A stretch of DNA of 64,000 nucleotides from Trichobilharzia regenti (Eukaryota > Platyhelminthes > Trematoda > Strigeidida > Schistosomatidae), in NCBI GenBank assembly GCA_944472135.2, contig OX235270.1:49414352-49478351 (forward strand), read 5' to 3'. Each line of letters starts with the position of its first letter. Positions within the stretch are counted from its first letter, which is position 1. A program made the translations under genes and the position numbers. Of the stretch, positions 1 through 10,532 are shown one piece after another. Under the pieces are notes generated by a model. It did not search any database, was not told the DNA's origin, and saw nothing but the letters and a program-made list of their open reading frames with translations.

Positions 1-250
1 CTTCAGTGCAATACCTTCGAGAAGTGAAAAAAACAGAAGCAGCCAGCAGATAATGATAATTTAAGTAAACAATATGCGATAACCGCAGTGTTTATTCTCC
101 TTTTTTATTACTAGGAATTTCTAGTCATTGAGTTTTATAGCGTTACATACTAACGGTTAGTTTAAGTTTATAGTAGTAAACAACAACTGAAGTATAGAAT
201 AACAATAAAATATAAAGTAAAAATTAGGGCGAAACGAATTATGGTTTTCA
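1..250. repeat. dispersed repeat, copy 1
   Basis: An AT-rich stretch that recurs, diverged but collinear, at about 16049-16290 on the same strand. Shared blocks include an 'aaacaatatgcgataac' core, a 'tcattgagttttatag' block and a 'tagtagtaaac(c)ac' block in the same order. The second copy lies directly upstream of a 5'-truncated LINE. It has no coding potential. It could be part of a LINE or SINE untranslated region or an unnamed dispersed repeat; the left end is cut by the window edge. Confidence 0.6.
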
Positions 251-959
251 CTCTTATATAGGGTAATGTTGGGAATAGTAACTGAAGAAGTGAAATCCAA
301 ATGCCAAAGTACATAAGTTATTTAAAAGAAAAGAGGAAGTATATTAATACTGATTTATGCTGTTGTTCTGATTTATACAGTTAGATGTCCTCCTGAAGTA
401 GAGAAATCGTACCATGAGCCATTTTTTCAGAGAGTTTGTACGCAAGCTGTGACATACAGACAGCATTTATTTTTTATTTTATTTATTAATAATTTTTTTT
501 GAAGTAATTCGTTCTCAGGAGCCTTAGCAGTATAGTGCATTCCCACAGATAAGGGTGGTTCTCTTAGGTCCCCACCATCATATCCGCTGAATAGCAGTCA
601 CCACCCTCCCACCTTTGAATCTGCTAGACCCTGGCAAAATACTTATTTTTTGTTTTCAGAAAAAAAATCTTTTATTATTGCTACGTATCATATGGACAGT
701 TTTTGCATTCACAAGCTAACTCAACGATACTCATGGTATGAACGACTACTTTCAGTCAGTCATTTTGTATGCATCGTCACTAACAGCATTTTAAAAATGT
801 TTACGTACAATGAAGAAGTAAGGGAATCAGAGATTTGCAGGCTACTTTCAAGATTTTAGTTATAAGCATAGCAACGAAGAGGAAATATGAAATGTTACGA
901 AGAAGAAAAATACATAAAGCTACATAGTTATGTATATATCTACATAGAAAGAAAGTAGT
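251..959. other. AT-rich sequence without recognisable gene
   Basis: Only a 69-codon open frame (650-859) with no recognisable domain is present. Nothing here supports a gene. The right end grades into the 112-bp tandem array. Confidence 0.5.
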
Positions 960-2130
960 CAGTCATAAAAGATACTTCAGAAGAATACGACTACAGAGTG
1001 TTATGATAGCATAACAGTAAAATAAAATCCGTTGATACTTAGGATTCAAAGTGTAGTTAAGAGACAGTAGTTAGTTATAATAGATAGTTCAGAGGAATAC
1101 GACTACAGAGTGTTATGATAGCATAACCGTAAAATAAAATCCGTTGATACTTAGGATTCAAAGTGTAGCTAAGAGACAGTAGTTAGTTATAATAGATAGT
1201 TCAGAGGAATACGACTACAGAGTGTTATGATAGCATAACAGTAAAATAAAATCCGTTGATACTTAGGATTCAAAGTGTAGTTAAGAGACAGTAGTTAGTT
1301 ATAATAGATAGTTCAGAGGAATACGACTACAGAGTGTTATGATAGCATAACAGTAAAATAAAATCCGTTGATACTTAGGATTCAAAGTGTAGTTAAGAGA
1401 CAGTAGTTAGTTATAATAGATAGTTCAGAAGAATACGACTACAGAGTGTTATGATAGCATAACAGTAAAATAAAATCCATTGATACTTAGGATTCAAAGT
1501 GTAGCTAAGAGACAGTAGTTAGTTATAATAGATAGTTCAGAGGAATACGACTACAGAGTGTTATGATAGCATAACCGTAAAATAAAATCCGTTGATACTT
1601 AGGATTCAAAGTGTAGTTAAGAGACAGTAGTTAGTTATAATAGATAGTTCAGAGGAATACGACTACAGAGTGTTATGATAGCATAACCGTAAAATAAAAT
1701 CCGTTGATACTTAGGATTCAAAGTGTAGTTAAGAGACAGTAGTTAGTTATAATAGATAGTTCAGAGGAATACGACTACAGAGTGTTATGATAGCATAACC
1801 GTAAAATAAAATCCGTTGATACTTAGGATTCAAAGTGTAGTTAAGAGACAGTAGTTAGTTATAATAGATAGTTCAGAGGAATACGACTACAGAGTGTTAT
1901 GATAGCATAACAGTAAAATAAAATCCGTTGATACTTAGGATTCAAAGTGTAGTTAAGAGACAGTAGTTAGTTATAATAGATGGTTCAGAGGAATACGACT
2001 ACAGAGTGTTATGATAGCATAACCGTAAAATAAAATCCGTTGATACTTAGGATTCAAAGTGTAGTTAAGAGACAGTAGTTAGTTATAATAGATAGTTATG
2101 ATAGCATAACAGTAAAATAAAATCCGTTAA
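960..2130. repeat. 112-bp tandem repeat array, about 10 units
   Basis: The landmark 'ctacagagtg' occurs at 991, 1103, 1215, 1327, 1439, 1551, 1663, 1775, 1887 and 1999, exactly 112 bp apart. Units are nearly identical, with scattered substitutions (for example cataacAgt versus cataacCgt). The first unit is diverged, and a last partial unit near 2090 lacks the central part. Each unit carries an imperfect palindrome, GTTATGaTaGCATAAC, able to form a short hairpin. This is a minisatellite and non-coding. Confidence 0.95.
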
Positions 2131-2461
2131 TACTTGAGACTCACAGTGTAGTTAAGCTGAATTTTTAGACGATCCTGTGTAGAGCTTCGATTTCTGTAAA
2201 CGCATATCGTAATGTAATTTTATATAATATAATTTTTGAATAAAGTGGCAGTCAGCTGCTGGGATTAAATGCATTTGAATGACTGAATATGTGTCAGGGT
2301 AGTTCATTTAGGTTCAGTGCAACTTTCGTGGCCAGTATGACAGGCTGTGTATTTCACTCCAGGCTTGCTTGAAAAGATTGCGGAGGTTTTGTGATGATGC
2401 TTGCAAAACAAATAATTGAATCAAAGTGTATTTAAGCTGATTTTTTTTAAACGATCCAGCT
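2131..2461. other. flank between minisatellite and nested LINE remnant
   Basis: No gene. A block ending in 'aagctgaatttttagacgatcc' (about 2130-2175) recurs as 'aagctgattttttttaaacgatcc' at 2421-2458, so the array edge is duplicated about 290 bp downstream. An AATAAA lies near 2239. Confidence 0.5.
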
Positions 2462-2494
2462 TGTAGTAAAAGATAAGGTTTAGCTTAAGACGTC

Positions 2495-2860
2495 TGTCAA
2501 TGAAGTTGAAGATTGAACGATCAATTCTTGGTTGTTTGCTCAAAATCAACTTCCTCGATTTTCGCGGAGGCATCAATACGACAGTCATCGTCTCATCGGT
2601 CGCTGTTCAGAAAGAAGACTGAAACATCGTCAGAAGTAACAACGATTTATTATTGTAATATTTGTTTACAGACCTTAGTTGCTTAGTTCGTTTATTCCTT
2701 TTATATGTTGGTGTAACAATACAGAAATATCAAACGGCAGATCGGTGTTTTGGTTTTTGCGTCCGTTATAACTAAGCGTTTCTGAGAAATCTTCTAAGAA
2801 CAGCGTGGGCCCGAGCGTAGCGAGAGCTGGGCATTAACGGTTTATGAGACTTGACTGACA
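2495..2860 (+). repeat. 5' LTR of copy 1
   Basis: A 366-bp direct repeat of 6105-6471 with TGTCA...TGACA ends. The boundary is fixed by the ACGTC target duplication immediately to the left. The few differences between the two LTRs (such as tgaAgttg/tgGagttg near the start and one T indel near the end) suggest a fairly recent insertion. Confidence 0.93.
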
Positions 2861-3002
2861 GTTTCTGACGATGGAAACAGATCTGGCGGATTCAAACAGT
2901 TGGTGAAAGTTTGGATAGTCGCCGTTCATTTTCCTGGTGCCGGTCAAGTCCTCTTTGAACAAGCAATATCTGGAACTTTTTGGAATTGGGTCAAGTTCAA
3001 CA

Positions 3003-4958
3003 ATGCCTGGGTCAAAGAAGGGACAGAGTGTCTTGGATGCAAACAGGAAAGTAAGTCATGGTGACTTGTCTGTTAATTGTAACGATGTGTCTGATGTTAA
3101 GCATGACATGGTTGATGTTACTGTTTCGCCGTTCAGGGATAATAGGAACATCAAACTCCCTAAATTAGAACCACGGTGTTTTGATGGAAACCCGGCTGAT
3201 TATTTACAATTTGTAAAGGAGTTTGAGATCATGTTGAGTAGTTTTTTATTAAATGATGAATTGAAGTTAATGTATTTGATGAGATATTGCACTGGAGATG
3301 CTGCAAGAGCTATACAGTGCTGTAAGTTTATGAAGCCAAAGGAGGGCTACGATGAGGCTATGAGCATATTACACCAAAGGTTTGGAAGACCCTCGATGAT
3401 TGCAGGGAAATTATTCGAGGCTGTTAAGGGTAATGGTGGTCAATTACAGGATGACTCCCAGGCACTCACTGAGTTTTTAGATAATTTGCTAATTTACAAG
3501 AATGGAATGATTTCGATGAATCGAATGAGTGACCTCAACTCGAGTTTTATACTAGAAGTAATAGCAAGACGTCTACCTACTCGACTGCAAAGGAAGTGGG
3601 TGAAGATAAGCTCCCGTATGGAGGATGAGGGTATCGAGCCAAAGTTTGATGATATCCTGAAACTGGTAAATACTAGTGTCAATCAATCTATGAGCAAGTT
3701 CGCCAGTCTGTTAGATCTCACCCATAGAATAGAGCAGTCTGAGGGTAAAACGCACTCATTGATGACGAATAAGCCTCAGAGAGGTGGATATCGAGAAGGC
3801 TCCATGATGTCTAGTAATGCATATAGACCTAGTGAGTGTAACAGGTTTCGTAGTACATCCTCAACAGATAAGTTACAAGATGCAAGACAAACACGGTTGT
3901 GTTGTACACGTTTGCAAGAGGTGCATACAAAGGTGAACTGTGAACCAGTGAGCAAGTTCAGTGATAAGCTAAATGTAAACTCCAGGTCTGACTCCGAATT
4001 GTGTGACGATAACGGTGCGGTGAAGAAGTCTGTAGTTGCAACTGGTAAGCCGTTGTTGAATAGAGTGTCACAGAATAGAGTTACTGCTTCAGAGTGCAGT
4101 TCTGACTCTACAAGTTTACAAGGTATAACTAGTCAGAGTGAAGATATAAAACCTTTAATGATTTTTGAGGAGGAACCAAAATTGTCTACTTCTGTTATTA
4201 AAGAGTTTGAAAATGATGAACTTGACGGTAAATTGAATATTTGTGGTAATGATCATGATAGTGCAGATTTGTCTTTGGTTGATCATGATGAGATGAGGGA
4301 TATGCCTACTACTGCTAAGTTAAATAAAGGTTCTGTACAACTACAACGTGAAGTAGAATTGAACGCAGATGCAGTTCCAGAAGGTGTGCATACTTGTGAG
4401 ACAGTCAGTGTAATTGATCAGCGTGTAGCCCACCTATCATCAGATGATAGTGCTAAACCCGAACTAGTAGTGAAAGACAGCAGTGGTGGTAATCTTGCAG
4501 TTGGACAACTATCTGAAAGCCGAACAAGAACAGCTTCTGATCCACCGCTAAGTTCATCACCTTGTGTCACTCAGTCATCGTTGGTGTTTTCATCCACAAT
4601 GAAACAGATGCCCATCAACTCAAGTATCTTGTGCAATGACTATGGTAGTATCAGTTCGTTTGAAAGGACGAATATCAATGGTCAGTTTAGTGTGGATAAG
4701 CCAAGTGTAAAGGAGAGAGTTATTGTTAAATTGACTTGCACGAATAAAGGCATTTCTAGTTTCAAGTTACTATTTGAATGTTATTATCTTTGGTGTAAAT
4801 TACTCTGTTTCTATACTTGGTTGATGAGATATGTCGTGTGTTTGTTGGTCATCTATATTCTACGATACAATGACATGGGCGTGTTGCCGTTCAGATTTGA
4901 GGATATAGCTGATAGAAGGAAGTTAGCAAATGAACTCTGCGACGATTTTCCAACCTAG
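3003..4958 (+). CDS. gag-like protein with C-terminal membrane segment
   Basis: The open frame runs from 2937, but the first ATG in it is at 3003, giving about 651 aa. Near residues 50-190 it has a gag-type domain resembling the DUF1759 family of BEL/Pao elements (FDGNPADYLQFVKEFE, LMYLMRYCTGDAARAI, then an RRLPTRLQRKW-like stretch). No CCHC zinc knuckle is evident. The middle (about 250-570) is low-complexity, Ser/Asp-rich and poorly conserved with the second copy. The last ~80 residues are conserved again and hold a hydrophobic segment (WLMRYVVCLLVIYILRY) followed by a short charged tail. This suggests an internal deletion derivative joining a gag N-terminus to the C-terminus of a longer polyprotein. 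The membrane role is inferred. Confidence 0.7.
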   Translation: MPGSKKGQSVLDANRKVSHGDLSVNCNDVSDVKHDMVDVTVSPFRDNRNIKLPKLEPRCFDGNPADYLQFVKEFEIMLSSFLLNDELKLMYLMRYCTGDAARAIQCCKFMKPKEGYDEAMSILHQRFGRPSMIAGKLFEAVKGNGGQLQDDSQALTEFLDNLLIYKNGMISMNRMSDLNSSFILEVIARRLPTRLQRKWVKISSRMEDEGIEPKFDDILKLVNTSVNQSMSKFASLLDLTHRIEQSEGKTHSLMTNKPQRGGYREGSMMSSNAYRPSECNRFRSTSSTDKLQDARQTRLCCTRLQEVHTKVNCEPVSKFSDKLNVNSRSDSELCDDNGAVKKSVVATGKPLLNRVSQNRVTASECSSDSTSLQGITSQSEDIKPLMIFEEEPKLSTSVIKEFENDELDGKLNICGNDHDSADLSLVDHDEMRDMPTTAKLNKGSVQLQREVELNADAVPEGVHTCETVSVIDQRVAHLSSDDSAKPELVVKDSSGGNLAVGQLSESRTRTASDPPLSSSPCVTQSSLVFSSTMKQMPINSSILCNDYGSISSFERTNINGQFSVDKPSVKERVIVKLTCTNKGISSFKLLFECYYLWCKLLCFYTWLMRYVVCLLVIYILRYNDMGVLPFRFEDIADRRKLANELCDDFPT

Positions 4959-4971
4959 GGCGTCAACCTGA

Positions 4972-5398
4972 GAAGGGTTGTAGGCGTACTGCTGTAAGTC
5001 CTACAATTCTTCAAAGGGTAGCGCATCAATGAGCAGTCCAATGTGCTTGGTGTATGATTTTGTACATATGTTCATATTGTATATACTGAATTGATATCAT
5101 CTGTCATCTAGCTGTTGGTAATTCTGTTTGTGTCCGGACGACTTCCACTTGGATCATCAACCTGAGAAGGAATGTAGGCGTACTGCTGTAAGTCCTACAG
5201 TTCTTCAAGGGTAGTTTGTCGTGTCAGAATCCACAACATTTGATGTGTTGATTGTACATATGTTTGTGTTAAATAGTTGTGTGAGTTCCAATTGATGTAA
5301 TTGTTGGTTAATCTTGTTTGTGTCTGGACATTCCACAACTTACAATCGTCAACCTGTGAAGGGTTGTAGGCGTACTGGTGTAAGTCCTGCAATTCTTC
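4972..5398 (+). repeat. three copies of an RNA-hairpin motif, about 193-bp period
   Basis: Three 41-nt copies lie at 4972-5012, 5166-5206 and 5358-5398, downstream of the gag-like stop codon. Each can fold as a 13-bp stem (GAAGGGTTGTAGG against CCTACAATTCTTC, with two G-U pairs) around a 15-nt loop containing GTAAGT. Copy 3 changes an A-U pair to G-U; copy 2 has one mismatch. The same three copies occur in the second element at 13474-13900. The structure is predicted by eye only. Confidence 0.75.
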
Positions 5399-6104
5399 AA
5401 AGGAATTCCATCAAGACATGAAATGCGAGTTTGTGTGTACTGTTTGTATATACGTGTGGTGTGTCATATCAATTGGTGTTATTTGGATTCATTGTGTTTA
5501 CTCGTTGTTTTCGTACCTTGTTTTTATTGCATAATTTTGTTAAAATTTTCGTCGTGATTACTTCTGAAGTTGTGTCCAGTCTTCTACATCCGTGAATGAA
5601 TTGATTGATGTTAAGGACAGCAGATGGGTCGTATACGCCGGGGAGGCTATTGCTGAGAATGAAATGCACACGGAGATAATTGTTAGCTGCGGTCCGACAC
5701 GCCGGGGAGAAAGAGTGTAAACGACTGAGGCTCGCATGCGTCACCGCTACTAGAACTGAGGCAGAATGAGTGACAAGCGATTTCAGTGGTAATTGGTAAT
5801 GAGTAGATAAGAGGATGTGCGTAGAGTATCGTGAGGTGCTGCCATGGTCACTTTGCATTCTGCAAGAGTCATTCTAGCAAGTGGAGATTGTGTTGCAAGA
5901 TGTCAAGAGGAGGTCTCTGTCTGGAGGCGCAGGTCGTCATTGATGTGTGAGATTGTGCTGTGGGTATGCTTGTGGTGTGTTGGCTTTTCTGTTTGTTTTC
6001 CATTTCAGCTCTGTCCGTGTGACCCAGGTTCTCGCAATGGCATCCAAGTCAACGTGCATTGGTCGTGAAGGAAAAAAGGGTTGGATCCCTTTTTTGCCGG
6101 GGAG
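5399..6104 (+). other. non-coding 3' internal region of LTR element
   Basis: This region is collinear with 13901-14583 of the second copy. Short frames on both strands are not conserved in length between the two copies, so I read it as non-coding. It ends in the purine-rich stretch (gaaggaaaaaaggg, then gccggggag) that would prime plus-strand synthesis just before the 3' LTR. Confidence 0.6.
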
Positions 6105-6471
6105 TGTCAATGGAGTTGAAGATTGAACGATCAATTCTTGGTTGTTTGCTCAAAATCAACTTCCTCGATTTTCGCGGAGGCATCAATACGACAGTCATCG
6201 TCTCATCGGTCGCTGTTCAGAAAGAAGACTGAAACATCGTCAGAAGTAACAACGATTTATTATTGTAATATTTGTTTACAGACCTTAGTTGCTTAGTTCG
6301 TTTATTCCTTTTATATGTTGGTGTAACAATACAGAAATATCAAACGGCAGATCGGTGTTTTGGTTTTTGCGTCCGTTATAACTAAGCGTTTCTGAGAAAT
6401 CTTCTAAGAACAGCGTGGGCCCGAGCGTAGCGAGAGCTGGGCATTAACGGTTTATGAGACTTTGACTGACA
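6105..6471 (+). repeat. 3' LTR of copy 1
   Basis: A 367-bp repeat nearly identical to 2495-2860. It starts TGTCAATGGAG and ends GACTGACA, followed at once by the ACGTC duplication and then the interrupted LINE frame on the other strand. Confidence 0.93.
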
Positions 6472-6962
6472 ACGTCTTTTCCAGAGGGGTTCTAATCTTA
6501 GTCTTTCGCATCGCTCATGGTATTCCAGACCACTTTCTAAACCAAGAGTTCTTGAGGTAAACTGCCGTTGCACTCCCTCTAATTTAAGCTTGTCATTTTG
6601 TCTGAGTCCGCTAAGAATAAACGGGCAGTATTCTAAGATAGGTCGGACACATACTTCGTATAATAAAACCCTAGTTTCACGACAAAAGAAATTGCGTGTT
6701 ATGCATCCTAGCCGCCTTCGTGTTTTACGTCTGGCATGATCAGTTTGTCCAGAGAACGTTAGGTTACTACAGTATCTAATACCGAGATCTACGATTGAAT
6801 TAAGCTTAGCTAGTTTTCGCCCATTTATTTCAAGAGTTAGATCAAGGCTACTGTTGCCGATACAAATCCAGCCACATTTGTCAATGTTAAAGTTTAGACA
6901 GGATTCAGCACACCATGTTGCGAGACTACTTAGTTCAAGATGTATTTTAGTAACCATATCGC

Positions 6963-7754
6963 TTAATTCATGAGTGTAGCAGGAGTAGACTCTTTGAGGT
7001 CGTCAGCATATAGAAATGGTTTACCTGAGGTGAAGCACTTGCAAATGCTGTCAATGTAGACCGTTAATAAAAGTGGACCTAGGACACTACCTTGCACAAC
7101 CCCGCTTGAGATCTGCCTAGGATGAGAGAATACAGATCCAACTTTGGTTATTTGTACCCTGTTGCTAAAAAATGATTTTAACCAGTTCAGTAATGGGTTG
7201 CGAATTCCACAAGAGTACAGCTTCTCAAAGAGAATACTGTGAGATACCATGTCAAATGCCCTAGATATATCGAAGTAGAGAACAACGACTAGCTTACGTG
7301 CTTCGCGACTACTGGTGATGCAGTTGAAAAAGTCGAAGTGGCAAGTAACGCAGGATCTATTTTTGAGAAATCCGTATTGAGACCTTGTAACAAGATCTTC
7401 CCTAAGTAGGTAGTCTGACAATTGATCTTTTACAACTTTCTCCATGATTCGTGAGATAACTGGGGTTATATTTATGGGTCTGTAATTGCGGACGTTTTCC
7501 TCATCATCAGATTTGTAGTGTGGAACTACGAAGCTAGTTTTTCCACTCACTAGGGTAAGTGCCAGTGTCCATAGGTATTGAGAAGAATTTAAGAAGTAAT
7601 ATGGGTAGCTAGTAAGGGGGGCGGTTTCACCAGGTATATGTGTTTCTAAACTAAAGTTTGCAAACCAATCACTGAAATGTTCACAGATGGTGGTGGGCTC
7701 ATTGTAGATTACTTTGTCGTGAAGTAAGTAGGGGATTTCCCTCGCCGACTGCAT
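6963..7754 (-). pseudogene. LINE reverse transcriptase core, broken
   Basis: RT motifs are readable in order: NYRPINITPVISRIMEKVV, QYGFLKNRSC, LYFDISRAFD (first catalytic Asp), SSGVVQGSVLGPLL and LYADDLK (the YADD catalytic pair). A frame change near 6960 leads into the continuing C-terminal segment at 6957-6472 (MVTKIHLELSSL...), which keeps the RPILEYC motif. Closest relative in the window is the LINE at 16320-17720. Confidence 0.85.
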
Positions 7755-7774
7755 TCGTTTTTTAAGAAGTGCCG

Positions 7775-8209
7775 TTAGGTTTTAAACCTTGGGGTACTTT
7801 CAAGTGCCGTTAACTCTTCGTCGAGGTCCTTTTGAGAGCGAAGGCGCTTGATAGATTCAAGAGGCTCGTGGATTGAGAGCAGTAGTGATATATCCTTAGT
7901 GGAATAGTACTGTTTCTTCAGCTTCCTTAACTTATTACGGTGTGCCCTTGGAATATATTCGGTCCGGTGTCTACTTAATTTCACTATTTTCTTTGGAGCA
8001 ACTGTATCTAGACAAAGGGTAACATTCCTGTAAAACAGGGTTACTACGGCCTCCAGGGAGTTAGTGGTAAAATAGTCATCCCATTGACAGAGTCGAATAA
8101 GTTCTTCGACTAATCCCCAGTCTGTATATTTGTAACTACGACATATTGTGCTTCCTGAATCTTGTTTGTTTCCTGTATTTAGTGGTGAGAAAGGCAGTAT
8201 GTATGCCAT
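7775..8209 (-). pseudogene. LINE linker upstream of RT, broken
   Basis: A segment of 144 codons, rich in Arg/Lys and Leu, corresponding to the region between endonuclease and RT in CR1/Jockey-type ORF2 (TVAPKKIVKLSRHRTEYIP; RAHRNKLRKLKKQYY). It ends at a stop at about 7774; the RT frame continues after a frameshift. No endonuclease lies further upstream, so the element is 5'-truncated at about 8210-8215. Confidence 0.7.
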
Positions 8210-8573
8210 CGAACCTTTTTAGGATTATAATAGCTTTATACCAAAACAGTACCTGTGATACAGGATGGAATTCTCGGCATTTTACTACAATATTGCATCC
8301 AGTTAACAATTAACAATAAATAAAGTTCTACATAGATTAAGGTTATCTCAGTTAGTTTTGACAAAAACATATTAGCATGTCGGTAGCAAAGTCAAAACTA
8401 AACAGAGTGTTAGAAGGTGTTGAAAAAGTAGGTTCTAGCGCATTTGTTGGCGTAAACAGAAAGAAAGAAACAAAGCAGCACATAACAGAAAAAAGAGGGA
8501 GAAAAGGAAAATAGAGAAAGAAAAACTTTGTACCTTTAAATGATATGAGTTGGAAATACGAGATCCACTTGTT

Positions 8574-9055
8574 CTACTGACTATTTAATAAGTTAAAGGT
8601 TTCACGCTTAATGCTTTCTTTATCGCACAGAACACGAGCTAAGTAGGGTATGGATGAGTTTTTGTACTTACTATTGCGGGCATATAGTTTCCTATATAGG
8701 CTTCTGGTTTTCCCTGAAGAAATACAGGGGGAGAGTTGTGAATGAAGAGGATGTTGTGAGTCAGATAAAATGTATTTTGCCCATTTTTCACATGAGCTCA
8801 TGTGCCTGTCCACCAGAATATTAACAAGCTCGTTAAGTGGCACGTTGCTTTACCACGCTGACAACCTTTAACACTCTGCGTATTAAGATATAGTCTTTCT
8901 TCAGTAGCCCTGGAAAAACTAAAGGGGGGACGATAAAGAATAATAGGCAAGATGCGAGAGTTAACGAATCGTAGGAGTAAGGGTTGGGTCATTCTAGAAT
9001 GTCTTAACTCCATGATGTAGAAGGTAGAACGGAAATTTTTCATAGAAATCGTCAA
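8574..9055 (-). pseudogene. LINE C-terminal region, broken
   Basis: Two frames (9055-8798 and 8843-8574) cover the C-terminal region after the RT core. The Leu/Val-rich stretch is followed by KQRATLNELVNILVDRHMSSCEKW-type sequence and ends at LLNSQ. The frame changes near 8840. Confidence 0.6.
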
Positions 9056-9771
9056 ATACGAGACGACCAGGAAAGATCAGAAGATAGAGTGATACCTAGG
9101 TATTGAATTTCTGACTTGGTTTCAATTTCAGTGCCATCAGTGTTGCACACCTCGTGAGTGCTGACCAGTTTGTTTAGGTCAGATTTGTGCCTAAAGGTGA
9201 AATTAACTGTTTGGCATTTGGAGGGGTTTAAGGTGAGACCGTTTTCCTTGGACCATTGGCTGATTTCTGATAAAAAGTCGTTTAGTTTAGTGCAGTCGTT
9301 TTGACATTTGACAGGCGAAGATACAGTTAAGTCATCAGCATATTTGACAAAATTAATGTCATTTGAAGATGGTAGGTCATGTAGAAAGAAAGAAAAGGGA
9401 AGTAAGGAGAGTACAGCACCTTGGGGGACACCAGATTCAGTGAGCACGGCTGAGGAGGATTTGCCTTTGTATATTGTGTTCTGCATTCCGTTGGAAAAGT
9501 AGGAATGCAACCAGTTAGTGACCAAGGACTCACTTTGTGTCGTGAAGAGCTTATTTAGCAAGAGACATCTAGGCACAGAGTCGAAAGCAGAAGTGAAGTC
9601 AAGAAACGTTAAGCGGACGTATATGGCACCTTTATCTAATGATGAGACAATACTGTTGTGTAAGACGGCTGCAGCGTCTAAAGTACTCCTACTTTGTCTG
9701 TAAGCAAATTGTTTGGGGTCTTCGAAGCTTTTTAGGGAGGGTTCGACTTTAAGAAGTACTAGTTCTTCCAC
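9052..9771 (-). pseudogene. LINE reverse transcriptase core, broken
   Basis: 239 codons covering the RT fingers and palm: KQFAYRQSRSTLDAAA, FLDFTSAFDSVPRCLLLNKL, ESGVPQGAVLSLLPF, FVKYADDLTV and LNPSKCQTVNF, then IQYLGITLSSDLSW. Both catalytic aspartate sites are present. The C-terminal thumb region continues in other frames at 9055-8574. Confidence 0.82.
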
Positions 9772-9848
9772 AAGCCTTAGAAACGGGGAAGTGATGGCAA
9801 TAGGTCTGAGCTTTACATTTTTGCTGTTGCCAGGTTTAGATACAGGGA

Positions 9849-10415
9849 CTATTTTAATGTCTTTCCATGGAACAGGTACAACGTTTTCGGAGAAAGGATG
9901 TTAGTTAGAGGAGAACACAAAGCATCAGCGCATTGTTTTAGAACATATGCAGGTATACCATTAGGGCCAAGACTATGTGAGGGCTTAAGAATTTTAAGAC
10001 ATTTTAAAACATTGAAAGTGTTAAAGTCGTGAAAGTTATCAGCTACATGATTAATAATGTTGGAAGTAGTTATAGTAGAAGGAGATCGTATAAAAGACTG
10101 ATTAAGAGCATTAACATCATAGGAGGGAAAAACATTACATCGCTTACTATTGCCAGTAATTTCATTGAAAAGTTTCCACATGCTGATAGGAGATTTGCAT
10201 GATAAAAGTGTTTGGTTATAGACAGCATTAAGACTTTTGGTTTCAGATTTGATTTGAGCATTAATCTTTTTAAGTACTAACTTACATTTGCGTCTATATA
10301 ATGTTTCTTTTTGCCTGCAAAGTTGTTTGAGATGAGGAGACGAGAGGCGGTCGAGGCGTTTGGACAGTGTTTGTTTGGGACAGCATATGTCGAGGCAGAA
10401 CTTCAGATAATCCAT
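9849..10415 (-). pseudogene. LINE linker segment, broken
   Basis: The region between endonuclease and RT of the 8216-11530 LINE. It has the basic stretch KQTLSKRLDRLSSPHLKQLC followed by RRKCKLVLKKINAQIKSETK, then ISMWKLFNEITG and the conserved SLGPNGIPAYVLKQC start of the RT domain. A frame break near 9850 separates it from the RT core. Confidence 0.75.
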
Positions 10416-10532
10416 TATATTGGTGATTGAGTCATCTAATGTACCTTCATAGAATAAATCCCAGTTAGTATTTTTTTGACATGCATCTTAGATTGAGTAG
10501 GTTGTCAGAGGTGTAGCATCTTTGTTGTGTTT

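Larger units (their letters stand above)
2495..6471 (+). mobile_element. non-autonomous BEL/Pao-like LTR retroelement, copy 1
   Basis: A complete 3977-bp insertion. The two LTRs are nearly identical (2495-2860 and 6105-6471), begin TGTCA and end TGACA, and are flanked by the 5-bp duplication ACGTC (2490-2494 and 6472-6476). A purine-rich run lies before the 3' LTR (about 6067-6104). The internal part holds one gag-like ORF and a long non-coding 3' section with three hairpin repeats. No protease, reverse transcriptase, RNase H or integrase frame is visible, so it must have been mobilised in trans. It sits inside a minus-strand LINE: removing it and one duplication restores that LINE frame. The BEL/Pao assignment rests on the gag-like domain and 5-bp duplication and is an inference. 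Confidence 0.9.
6472..8215 (-). mobile_element. minus-strand LINE (CR1/Jockey-like), 5'-truncated and interrupted
   Basis: A reverse transcriptase with no endonuclease half. The order on the minus strand is linker (8209-7775), RT core (7754-6963) and C-terminal domain (6957 to 6472). Its frame is cut by the LTR element: the LEPLWKR frame at the insertion resumes at 2494-2462 as LKLNLIFYYKL, matching the same position in the LINE at 16320-17720 (LRLNLVLFYKL). The 3' end beyond about 2462 is missing. Stops and frameshifts near 7774 and 6960 make it inactive. Confidence 0.85.

Noticed and set aside
960..2130. CRISPR-like regular repeat array
   Set aside because: The full 112-bp unit repeats with no unique spacers, and the surrounding sequence is eukaryotic. 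It is a minisatellite.
5469..6134. ORFs on both strands in the 3' part of the LTR element
   Set aside because: The counterparts in the second copy have different lengths and frames, so they are not conserved as protein.
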